In this document: one piece after another, positions 10,788 through 19,022 of the stretch
How positions within the stretch are numbered: the first letter of the stretch is position 1
Layout: each line of letters opens with the position of its first letter
Assembly: GCA_002081555.1 (NCBI GenBank)
Contig: KV920929.1
Location: 1,202 to 23,038 of the forward strand
DNA from: Protostelium mycophagum
Lineage: Eukaryota > Evosea > Variosea > Protosteliida > Protosteliaceae
Direction of reading: 5' to 3'
Length of the DNA stretch: 21,837 nt
The notes under the pieces: generated by a model
Told to the model about the DNA's origin: nothing
The model's database searches: none
The model's input: only the letters and a program-made list of their open reading frames with translations
Position numbers and translations under genes: made by a program

Positions 10788-11455
10788 ATGCACAACAGAG
10801 TCACCGTTGGAGGAACATTTGACCATTTCCATGAAGGTCACCAGAAGCTAATACGCCATGCCGCACAACAAACACTGAAAGAACTCACCATTGCCATCAC
10901 ATCTGACGAACTCTTGAGGAAAAAAGAATACAGTGAAGAGATGGAAGATTTTGAAAAGAGAAAATCGAATGCACTGGAATACGCACAGAAGGTCAATCCA
11001 AAGATCAAACTGAGGGTGCGCATACGTCACACTCAGGCATTAACATTTTCAGTCGCATCGCATCATGAATGTTGAGGAGCCTGACGGACCAACAGTTCAC
11101 GAGGAGGACATGGGTGATCGATCTGATTTTTTTCATCATTAAAATAAGATGGCTGATTTTTAGATGCACTGGTGGTGTCAGAGGAGACTCAGAAAAATGG
11201 AGAGAAAATAAATAAAATAAGGAAGAGTAAGGATTGGAAGCCTCTTCACATCATTGTGGTCAAACTCAAGTCAGATGCGGGGTAAGTCTACATCAATAGT
11301 TTGAAAAAAGCAATTATTTTTTGGATAATGACCCAATCACATTTTTCAATGAAGATCATGTTGAGCTGAATGAGAACAGCACAACAGATAAGAAGGTGAG
11401 CTCGACAGACAAGAGAAGACAAGAGAGAAGAGAGAAACTAACAGCAAAATTGTGA
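10788..11455 (+). CDS. Phosphopantetheine adenylyltransferase (eukaryotic/archaeal type)
   Basis: This enzyme transfers AMP from ATP to 4'-phosphopantetheine, giving dephospho-CoA, the penultimate step of CoA synthesis. Exons are 10788-11015, 11053-11113, 11164-11281 and 11311-11455: 552 nt, 183 aa, phases consistent, introns 37, 50 and 29 nt. The nucleotidyltransferase signature reads [18 protein letters not shown], with T10 and the HxGH motif H15-H18. [14 protein letters not shown] follows. [17 protein letters not shown] spans the second splice junction and is strongly diagnostic of this family. The C-terminal KVSSTDKRR matches the ISSTxxR motif. The length suits a monofunctional PPAT, with no fused dephospho-CoA kinase as in animal COASY. 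The 29-nt intron ends in AAAAAAG. The start is the only in-frame ATG before the catalytic core. Confidence 0.93.
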
Positions 11456-11489
11456 ATAAAATATTGTAGACCGAAATCTATGCAAAACG

Positions 11490-12727
11490 TCAACGTTTGG
11501 GGGTTCTATCTTTCTGTTTGGACCATACGATAAAATCCCTCTCGCTGATCTGCTTCACATTCTGATGGATCAACGTAAAGACAGAAGGTTCATAGAATTC
11601 CAAACTGAGATTGTCAGTAGATCCAGAAATCACAGATACGTTTACAATGACAATAAAAACGTCGACACATATACATCACTCACTCTATCTCCTCCAACGT
11701 GTCGACGAATCTTAGTTCTGTGGTTGTGCAAGCTAGATAACCTCGAATCTTCAGGGAACGGATGGGTCTCCGTTTTCCTGTACAAATGAATTCAAATTCA
11801 AAAATGCGCGCGAAAAGTTACCGTTGCTCATCACTCTGCACAGAATGTCGACATTCTCCGCCGTAATCTCTGCATGTTGTAGATGTGGCAAGCTGTCCAT
11901 TGGAAGCTCATTCAGGATAATGCGACTCATTTTGAGGCTGATCAAGCTGGGATGATTCACGAGGAATTGTCTGATTAGAGATGCCTGTCCATTCATGATT
12001 GGTTCTGGTACGGCGAGGTGCTTTAGCTTGGGCCATCTTCAACAATCAATTCCTTCTATTTCTGAGGTTCTGTGCGACGGCAGGTCCCATCTGTAAAGAA
12101 TCTGAAGTCCTTACGTCTTGTATAAATAGGCATCTGTAAATACATCTCGTAACTCAATCGTCTGTATCTTTGCCACTCGATTCATGATCATCAAGATCAT
12201 CCCCATGTCTTGTTGGAACATGGAAAAGAGGTCCATGTGATTGGCTCTTGTCATTTGAGTTTGCGACATGGGGTGGACCGTCTTGATCACTCTCACATTC
12301 TTAAATTTTGAGACACAAGAGAGGAATGGCTTGATCGCGCCACAATCCAGTGAGAATTTGAATTTCAAAATCCGGGCGTGGCGGGCGTTTTCGGTCTTTG
12401 CAAACCAGAACCAGAAACGGTCACTGAGGTCTACAACGATCTCCCTCCATCTATTGTGGTTGTACTCCTCCATTAAGCTGTACCTCGTATGCTTATTGAC
12501 GTCCATCTACAATCAGTCACTCAAAGACATCCCACATCGATTTGGTTCTCTTCATAAAAGACAATAGACTCTGAAAAAATTATTTGATATCGTGAAGAGA
12601 TACATAGATTTGACTCAATAAAAATGGATAAAAATCTAACCAGATATTTGACGTTCCTGGAACCATGTTCATCGTTGTAGATGATGCGAGAGATGTCGAC
12701 CAATACGTCTGCAGGTAACGAATTTAG
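11490..12727 (-). CDS. F-box / leucine-rich-repeat-like protein (5' end unresolved)
   Basis: Minus strand, exons 12727-12641, 12570-12529, 12506-12115, 12090-12079, 12036-11822, 11777-11684 and 11604-11490: 957 nt, 318 codons plus stop, all phases consistent. The first visible exon is an F-box core (LNSLPADVLVDISRII), continued by SLLSFMKRTKSMWD. The middle and end carry irregular leucine-rich segments such as WPKLKHLAVPEP, HPSLISLKMSRIILNELP and SLPHLQHAEIT, as in F-box/LRR substrate receptors of SCF ligases. Introns of 22 nt (12507-12528) and 24 nt (12091-12114) and an exon of 12 nt are unusual. No in-frame ATG precedes the F-box exon, which follows an acceptor-like CTTCCAG, so at least one upstream exon is missing. 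The stop is 34 bp from the PPAT stop, tail to tail. Confidence 0.72.
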
Positions 12728-12801
12728 CTGGAAGAATTAAAAAGGTTATCGTGTCATTCAACAATATTTTGTTGAACGGTAATAACCGGACGTTTCCACT
12801 C

Positions 12802-13455
12802 TTACAGAATCATATCGATGTTAAAGAACTCGAATTTTGAATTACCGTTGTGGATCGCCTCGTCTGTCTTTTGGGATTTTTCTGATGGAAAATCAAAAGT
12901 TGTTTTTGATTCCTCATTTTTATTGTGGCTTCATTTTTCAAAATTTAAAGAGAGTACACAACACTTGGTACGTGCTTCTACGATCAACATCTTCACTTGC
13001 GGCTTTGCCGGTATGTCTTCATGTTTTCGCTGCATCATTTTCTGAGGCTCGATTCTAATTCTAATTTAACAAACAAATAGACATACTTCTACTTGCCTTC
13101 TGATGTCTTATGTACAGTCTCAAGAGGACAAGAAAATAGTGTCTTCCGCTCAAAAATCTCTTGAAAAGAGTGACAGACAGTTCTAGACGTGATAACTTCT
13201 TCATGATGTTGCCACTCTCTATCCGTAAGGAAATGATCTCTTGTTCTTTTCTGAAAATAATTTGTTGAGTGCTTTCGGCAAGAGGAAGTTCTTCATAGAA
13301 GGTGACATTGTTGCGATGCTGCATCATTTAGTTTGTGTGTTTCTCAGCACTACTTCCACCTTCTGATCGGTTGATTCCGTATTGTACAATATTACACTCA
13401 GCTCACCAACTAGTTTGTCAATTATTCCATAGAATTGACTCGATCGATCCTGCAT
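12802..13455 (-). CDS. Small charged, partly coiled-coil protein, 173 aa, unrecognised
   Basis: Minus strand, four exons: 13455-13360, 13318-13116, 13060-12965 and 12928-12802. They total 522 nt with consistent phases and introns of 41, 55 and 36 nt. The protein begins MQDRSSQFYGIIDKLVGEL. It then has a heptad-like stretch around IIFRKEQEIISLRIES and MKKLSRLELSVTLFKRF, and ends in a polar, lysine- and asparagine-rich tail (HNKNEESKTTFDFPSEK ... FEFFNIDMIL). I recognise no family. The second junction has alternative acceptors six bases apart. The stop codon TAA overlaps a donor-like GTAAGAG, so the model could run on into the F-box exon downstream, but a canonical splice in the right phase was not found. 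It is divergent from the exonuclease gene. Confidence 0.6.
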
Positions 13456-13528
13456 AATCAGCCATAAGAGGATATCTCAAGGACGAGTTGGTTCGACAAA
13501 CGAGTGTTTGTGCAAGAATGTCGGAAAA
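13456..13528. promoter_or_regulatory. Shared intergenic region, charged-protein gene / exonuclease gene
   Basis: Only 73 bp separate two back-to-back inferred ATG codons (13455 minus, 13529 plus). Both promoters must be compact or overlap coding DNA. No specific element is recognised. Confidence 0.4.
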
Positions 13529-15640
13529 ATGCTTGGTGTTCTGAGAAGAGCGCGCGAGAATATTTTGAAAATCATCAAAATCTCACCATGCAAAATCTGC
13601 GGACCACAACATTCTTCAGACAAACAAAAGTTGTGCCATTCGCAAGGGTGATCTTTAGAGAGGGACTGGTACGTGTCTTCATCACAAGTAGTGCTGACAT
13701 GATCATGAAGAGGCACAGAGTAAGAACTTTGTCCCCAAGTCTATATCCTCAGAATCTTTGCCGATCTTATAACAATGTGGACATCACCACAATACAACCC
13801 CTCAAATCAGACCCCATCAAACCAGTTTTTGTGAAGACAATAACAGATGAAAAATCTGAGCAACAGATCATGTGAGATCAGCTGATGATATATGAAAACT
13901 GAAACTAGAAATGAGAGTTCCAGAGCTGGTTTTTCGCAATTACATCGATTTGGCTGTCGATCAGCCTGTTACAGATGAGGACATTGCAAAGTTGATCCCT
14001 GTAGGTGGTTACACCTTGCATAGAAAAAAGAAATCAGGGGTAAAAATGTCACCCAAAAACACGAGTCATGCTAACGACAACAGGCCCTGAAGATCATCTT
14101 TGAAGACGACAAAAAGGTTCTATCATTTATACAAGATCTTGACGACGAAAACTGACGACAACAGCTCGAAGAAGCCCTTCAATTATTCTTACCAGAAATA
14201 AAATCATATCGATACGAAGCACACAGGGTGAGTCTCGATATTCTACACTAGTGTAAACAGAATGTACAGGTCTATTTTGAGAAGAAACAAAATAAAGTGA
14301 CCTTCCAATTCAAATTCAACGAAAGAAACCTCAATCCACTGTACGATTTGACAGCTGAGGAGTTGCTGGATGTACCAGAGGGTAGCTTTACCGGCAAAAT
14401 CACGGTAATACTTTGATAAATATTCAAAAAATTCTGTTGATCTACAACGAGACGGAGAAAATTCTTAGAGAATTTAGGTGATAGATCGGTGGTCGACAAC
14501 TGAGCAGATTGAGGAGAGCGTCAAGACGTTACGAACAAGTACTGGAGATTCTGGAAATGTGGCTCTGGTGAGTCTTGTCTCGTTGTAGATTGAAAGAAGA
14601 TGACTTACCAAAGACTTTATTTAGCTCTGCTAGAAATTTATATTCAACGAAATTCGACTACAATTAACATTGCGTCCTCCCAAAATCATCTCAACAATAC
14701 CTCATTGTAGATGCGTATTTAGATGTCTTAGGGTATGGACATTGAATGGCGTCCGAATTTCAGGAAAGGGTATCCCGCCAATTTGACTTCGTCTCTACAA
14801 TTGTGTAATGGAAAGGACACAGTCATTTACAGACTGCTCGATCTCGTTGCAACAGAGAGGGATAGACAGATCAAAGAAGGTGACTCAAATCATTGGAATA
14901 GATCTATTCCCAGTGTTATGATATCATTACCTTGTGACACGATCAGGTGCCAGATTACGCAGATTTTTAAAGAAGAGCTCAGACAAACACGTTTCCACGC
15001 GAGATTTGATTTATCATGGAACTGCTCCATTCCAATTGCCACGATGTTTGGTGCAATTGCTAGAGGATCCTGCTGTCATAAAGGCAGGGGTCGGCTTAAA
15101 TTCAGATATAAAGAAGGTAAAATTCGATTGATTATTTACGTGCAAAGAAGATAACAAACACTTTACAAATGGATATCTTTGTGGACGTCGCAATGAGATT
15201 TTGTCGCAATTAAAATGTCTATAATCTTAAAACCTTAGTACCAAATATTGAAAAACCATTGTAGATAGAGCACGATTTTGGCGTGCAAGTGGCAGGCGAG
15301 AGGGATATTTCTATTATCCCAATCGTATCCAGATTTGCAAGGCCGAATTTACAACACCTCTCCGCTTTCTTCGTCAAAATCAGGCCAGCCAAGTTGAAGA
15401 CTCTGCAGTTGTGTAATTGGGAGGGTCCAGTCACCCAAGAACAATTGATGTATGCGGCAACAGATGCTTACTGCAGTCTAGAGGTCTATAAGTCTGTCTC
15501 TCAGGTTTGTGTCTATTATTGTCGAGTGAAAAGTGATTGTCGATAACACCCCTTAGATGCCATATGTTGGGGTACTTGACAGGTTAGCCGGAACAAAGTT
15601 ACGGGAGGAGCCAGTGAACGAGAAATGGAAATACAATTGA
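13529..15640 (+). CDS. WRN/EXD-type 3'-5' exonuclease (DEDDy), with N-terminal extension
   Basis: Eleven exons: 13529-13647, 13689-13871, 13916-14039, 14084-14116, 14165-14227, 14270-14404, 14478-14567, 14732-14879, 14947-15116, 15265-15504 and 15557-15640. They total 1389 nt, 462 aa, and every junction keeps phase. The C-terminal half is a DnaQ-fold 3'-5' exonuclease. ExoI is GMDIEWRPNF (D252, E254), ExoII is AGVGLNSDIKK (D352), and ExoIII is YAATDAYCSLEVYKS (Y418, D422), so the DEDDy set is complete. LPRCLVQLLEDPAV precedes ExoII, as in WRN and EXD proteins. No helicase domain follows. The first 250 residues are unfamiliar. They start with a basic, presequence-like MLGVLRRARENILKIIK and include CKICG and a lysine-rich loop. 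Introns of 164 and 148 nt are the longest here. The catalytic part is certain. The link to the first two exons is weaker. Confidence 0.88.
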
Positions 15641-15971
15641 GGGAGCCTTAGGTCCAAAATGGAGACATAGAATATCCTCTAAACAAATATAATTTTGAAA
15701 TTTGAAGTGATATTATGAATACCCTGGAATCAAAAACAAACCGTTCTGCCACACATGTGCTGGTAATGATTATTTTGAGAAATGTGCATCCACTTAGAAG
15801 TGTCCAACACTCAATTTTAAGGTGGAACATGCAAGACTTGAAAAGAACCGTTCGATTGTGTTTGAGATGAACACTTTTTTGATTTCCCCTTTCAAATTTT
15901 CAAATAATTACCACTCGAGTTTGACAGGCGTGTGTCGAATCAATCATGCCGTGGCACAACACTCCAGACAC
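15641..15971. other. Intergenic, no gene seen
   Basis: This stretch lies between the exonuclease stop and the start of the membrane protein. An in-frame extension upstream of the chosen ATG is open back to 15822 but has no hydrophobic or domain-like character, so I treat it as leader. Nothing else is recognised. Confidence 0.4.
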
Positions 15972-16592
15972 ATGAGAATCAAAGTCGGGAAGAATTCTGT
16001 GTTCATCCTTTTTGTCCTGAGTATCTTTTTGGGAGTGAGTACAAGTGTGATGGATCAAATCTTCTTGGGCGCACTCAATCATGATCTGAATGATCTCCAG
16101 ATCTTTTCCATATTTCCTCTTGCATCAGCGATTGGTGGTTATGGACTTGGCATTGTGGGCATCTCTGTCAGCATTTTTGGCATGCTGGCAGCGTGGTTCA
16201 GGCAAAAGCTCCTCCTCTTGATGGTACCTTTCGAAATCTTCAAATGGCACTAACTTCAAAAGTTCTTGATCGTATGTGGCATACTCACCGTGTTGTGTTT
16301 GACGATGACCATCCTGGATCTGATTCAAACTGAAGTTAATCAGTGGGTTTTAACGTTGGTGTGGAGCCTTGTCAACTTCTTACTCATGGCATCCACTTCG
16401 ATCAATGAAAAAATGTGATCACATCTTGGCTAGGGAGCATGTACTTGGTTCGGGCAGAGAGTTTTAAAAGAGGAAGAGCACCGAACAATAAGAGATCTGA
16501 CTGATCTCGATGAGTGTGGCAAACTGGCACAGGAAACACAGAAGGACGATGAGACGACTCGAACCGAATATGGCTCGACACAAATAAATTAA
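15972..16592 (+). CDS. Small four-transmembrane protein, unrecognised
   Basis: Four exons: 15972-16034, 16101-16223, 16263-16414 and 16460-16592. They total 471 nt, 156 aa, with consistent phases. Four hydrophobic segments are visible: VFILFVLSIFLG running into IFSIFPLASAIGG, then GLGIVGISVSIFGMLAAW, then FLIVCGILTVLCLTMTIL, then WVLTLVWSLVNFLLMAS. A polar acidic tail ends the protein (EEEHRTIRDLTDLDEC ... TEYGSTQIN). The first intron (16035-16100, beginning GTGAGT) is 66 nt and in frame. If it is retained, 22 residues are added between the first two segments. The layout suggests a tetraspan membrane protein, but I see no family signature such as the CCG of tetraspanins. Confidence 0.65.
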
Positions 16593-16674
16593 TTTTGTAT
16601 AATAAATAACTCAAATTACGCCGGCAATTATTTTAGATTTTAATTCAAATTTGGGTTGCAGTTTAGGCTAAGAT

Positions 16675-17761
16675 TCAGCTTATCCAGTCGATGACCGCCA
16701 TGATCGGATCGTGGTCTAATGTCTCCTCTAGCATCTCGATTGTCCTTTTCGCATCCCTCGTGACTCCAATTACCGTATCGATCTCCTCTTGTGCCATCTT
16801 CTGCTCATCCAATCTGCCGTCTTCATCAAACAAGGAGGAAGCCATCACATTCTCAAGCTTAGTCAATGTGGTGATCCCATTGAAGAGGAGAAAGTGATCG
16901 ATCTGTCGCTCGAATCTTCTGACAGGATCGGTGATGTACAGTATGGAGGAAGGTGGGAGTTGTACATCATAAGCTGCGAGATCATCATTCCAATCACCAC
17001 CAATGATCAGAGGAAAAGAGACGAAGAGGTTGGCGAAGGTTTGTAAAAAGCCTAACATCTTGCTTCTGCACCTGAAGATCATTACTCTATGTGCCCAGAA
17101 TTTAAAACACGATGATCGCGGAGAACTCACAAAGAGACGTCGCCATTATTAACACCATGAAAAGAGACGACAAACATCTCTCTTGTCCTCAATCCCTCTT
17201 TCTGTGTCGGCTTCATTCTCACCAAAGTCATCCTCTCTCTGAGATCAATGTCTTTGCGGCTCTTTTGGTCTCTGTACACAAGGAGGTGGTCCCAATCCTC
17301 CTCCAAATCAAACAATTCGGCTTGAAATACGGCACTGTCCCACATTATGCCTGTTGCAGACCTGATCTTATCGGACGAAGATTTTGCAGAGACGTTGGTG
17401 TTAACATGGAATTTATAGAGCCCTTTTGATGCATTTGAAAATGACTGTGTAGTGTCAGTCATGTTTTTTTCCACCCACTGACCAGGTCTATATGTCCCTC
17501 CAAAGTGGTCCAATGAATTTCTTGGAGTAAGATAATGTCAGGTTTACATCTGTCCAATAAAATCTGAATCATCGTCTTTCGCATGAGCGCAGTACCTCCA
17601 CGATCGCGTCCTGTAGGTCCATGGACATTGAGACTCATGATTCGAGGTCTGAACAGTCTACCGCATCCCTTGCCGCACTGCGAAGTCAAGCGTGTCTGAG
17701 CGAGGCCAGTACTAAGGTGGGAGACCACTTGGGAAGCCCTCGTGACGAACTCTTTTTGCAT
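16675..17761 (-). CDS. Endonuclease/exonuclease/phosphatase-fold protein, 329 aa
   Basis: Minus strand, exons 17761-17483, 17444-17131 and 17071-16675: 990 nt exactly, introns 38 and 59 nt. The fold is the metal-dependent EEP hydrolase family (exonuclease III, AP endonuclease, DNase I, LINE endonuclease). Catalytic motifs appear in order: IMSLNVHGPTG (N45), DIILLQEIHW (E81), ATGIMWDS, IIGGDWNDD (D224, N226), FERQIDHFLLFNG and a terminal LDHDPIMAVIDW (D317, H318). All expected residues are present, so it should be active. About 40 residues precede the domain, with TRASQVVSHLSTGLAQTRL possibly a targeting sequence. No reverse transcriptase is adjacent, so it is probably not a LINE ORF2 piece, although the GGDWND form is seen in such proteins. 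Substrate (DNA, phosphoinositide or other) cannot be told. Confidence 0.9.
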
Positions 17762-17824
17762 TTTCAATATATATCTAGTGGTACATGTTCACATTTTGCA
17801 GGAACCAAGTTCACATCTAAAAAC

Positions 17825-18112
17825 ATGCAAGTGGCTCTCCCCGGGACAGTCACTTTTGATTCTTCTCTTGCTGTTGTAGAAGACCCTTTCTTGGTTGGTC
17901 TGAATTCATATATAGCAGTGGGTAATCCTCCTTGCACCTAGATTGAATGTGTACAGTTGGATTTCAAGATACTTGGAGATAATCTGTCCTCTATAGATGT
18001 CGATTATAGGAGCATGGTGGTGTACCCAAATAGCAGAGCTCAGACTGCAGTGGCCAGAGAATTATTGTCTGATCAGTACATCATATGGAACTCATTGGGA
18101 GATTACCAATAA
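17825..18112 (+). pseudogene. Broken ORF of unknown family with one in-frame TAG
   Basis: From ATG 17825 one frame reads MQVALPGTVTFDSSLAVVED and then FLVGLNSYIAVGNPPC to TAG at 17939. The same frame continues coherently as ECVQLDFKILGDN, DVDYRSMVVYPNSRAQ and ARELLSDQYIIWNSLGDYQ to TAA at 18110. Composition on both sides of the TAG is protein-like and no GT...AG intron of suitable phase removes it, so it looks like a single nonsense change. The open frame also extends upstream as far as about 17776. I recognise no family. It sits head-to-head with the EEP gene, 63 bp away, on the border of the transposon-rich region, and may itself belong to a mobile element. Confidence 0.45.
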
Positions 18113-18230
18113 AATGAAGATGATGAGAGCGGTTATTTAAGTTGCTCCCATTATCTCTGAAGAGTGAGACACTCTTAATGAACAATGAGTGAAATACTAA
18201 TTACCTAGCTTTCTCTATGTTAAAGAGTAT

Positions 18231-18387
18231 CAGAACAGAACAAAACATTGTTCTGTTCGGAACATTTTCAGAACAAAACACAAAAAACAGATCAGAACAA
18301 CTACAATTCTATCAGAACAATCAAAACAAAATCAGAACAGAACAAAGGATCAGAAAATAATCAGAACAGAACATGTTTCGAACAAGG
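18231..18387. repeat. AGAACA-rich region with an 11-bp hairpin
   Basis: About ten irregularly spaced copies of (TC)AGAACA lie in one orientation. At the left end is a perfect inverted repeat, GAACAGAACAA (18233-18243), a 4-base loop AACA, then TTGTTCTGTTC (18248-18258). Spacing is irregular and there are no unique spacers, so it is not a CRISPR array. It lies just beyond the stop codon of the hAT transposase remnant, where hAT elements carry subterminal repeats that bind transposase. I read it as the element's 3' terminal region. Confidence 0.6.
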
Positions 18388-18391
18388 CAAT

Positions 18392-19022
18392 TTATTTTTC
18401 TTTTGGTGTGCAAAGAGCAACAACTTCTGCCACTAAGCCCTCACGTGACCATGCAGCAAGAGTGGATAGATTGCTGGTGATCATTGCAGATAACTTGTGT
18501 TGTCGGTCTGATATTTGGCATCCTGACGATGAAAATAAACGTTCAATATTCACAGAAGTCGCTATAAATTCATCAGATTATTATTTATTTTATTTAATAA
18601 CAAAAAATTAACTAGACATGGGAGTACATCTAAAGCCATTTGAGACAGTGCTCAAAAAGGACTGCATCCCGTTGATTGCAAAATCCAGAATGTTATTGGA
18701 TTAATTAATTTTTCCCTGTCCATAACTGGATGTCTTATTCATCAAAGGATGCAAAACTATTTATATAAATCAATTCATTATATTTATAATATATTAATGA
18801 AATAATCTTACAAATAGCAAGACGGTACATCTTGCTGTCATCTGACATATTGTAATATTTTTTATGCACAGCAAGAATGTAATACACAGCTGTCTGAATA
18901 TATCCCGTACTTGTGGCTGCAAACTGAGTGTAAAACTGGTATATTTTGTCAAATTTGAATGTGATGTCGCTCAATTGTGCTGTGTTCTCAGAAAATAGAA
19001 GAGTTGCCTCTTTTAGCGACTG
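18392..19022 (-). mobile_element. hAT-family transposase, C-terminal half, degenerate
   Basis: The frame reads in exons about 19022-18812, 18756-18613 and 18561-18392, with intron-like gaps of 55 and 51 nt that keep phase. Diagnostic hAT segments are KEATLLFSENTAQLSD, then HKKYYNMSDDSKMYRLAI, then LHPLMN, and the C-terminal dimerisation domain SVNIERLFSSSGCQISDRQ, HKLSAMITSNL and LAAWSREGLV. NIERLFSS contains the position of the third catalytic acid. One in-frame TAA interrupts the middle exon (after GQGKIN, near 18698). The N-terminal half with the BED finger and the first two aspartates was not found upstream, so the copy is truncated and inactive. Confidence 0.82.

Noticed and set aside
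11565-11789. Plus-strand ORF of 74 codons
   Set aside because: It is the antisense shadow of the last exons of the F-box/LRR gene, whose phases and reading on the minus strand are consistent.
13504-13650. Start of the 123-codon plus-strand ORF at 13504
   Set aside because: It begins at GTG. The ATG at 13529 in another frame gives a presequence-like N-terminus and joins in phase to the later part of the same ORF through a 41-nt intron.
15822-15971. N-terminal extension of the membrane protein
   Set aside because: The extension is polar, lacks domain features and precedes a good ATG followed at once by a transmembrane segment.
16675-17761. LINE endonuclease remnant
   Set aside because: The gene is spliced, intact and without an adjacent reverse transcriptase, so a host EEP enzyme is more likely.
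18248-18436. 62-codon ORF in the AGAACA region
   Set aside because: Its composition (N, Q, K, T) simply reflects the repeat, and the region is the end of the hAT element.
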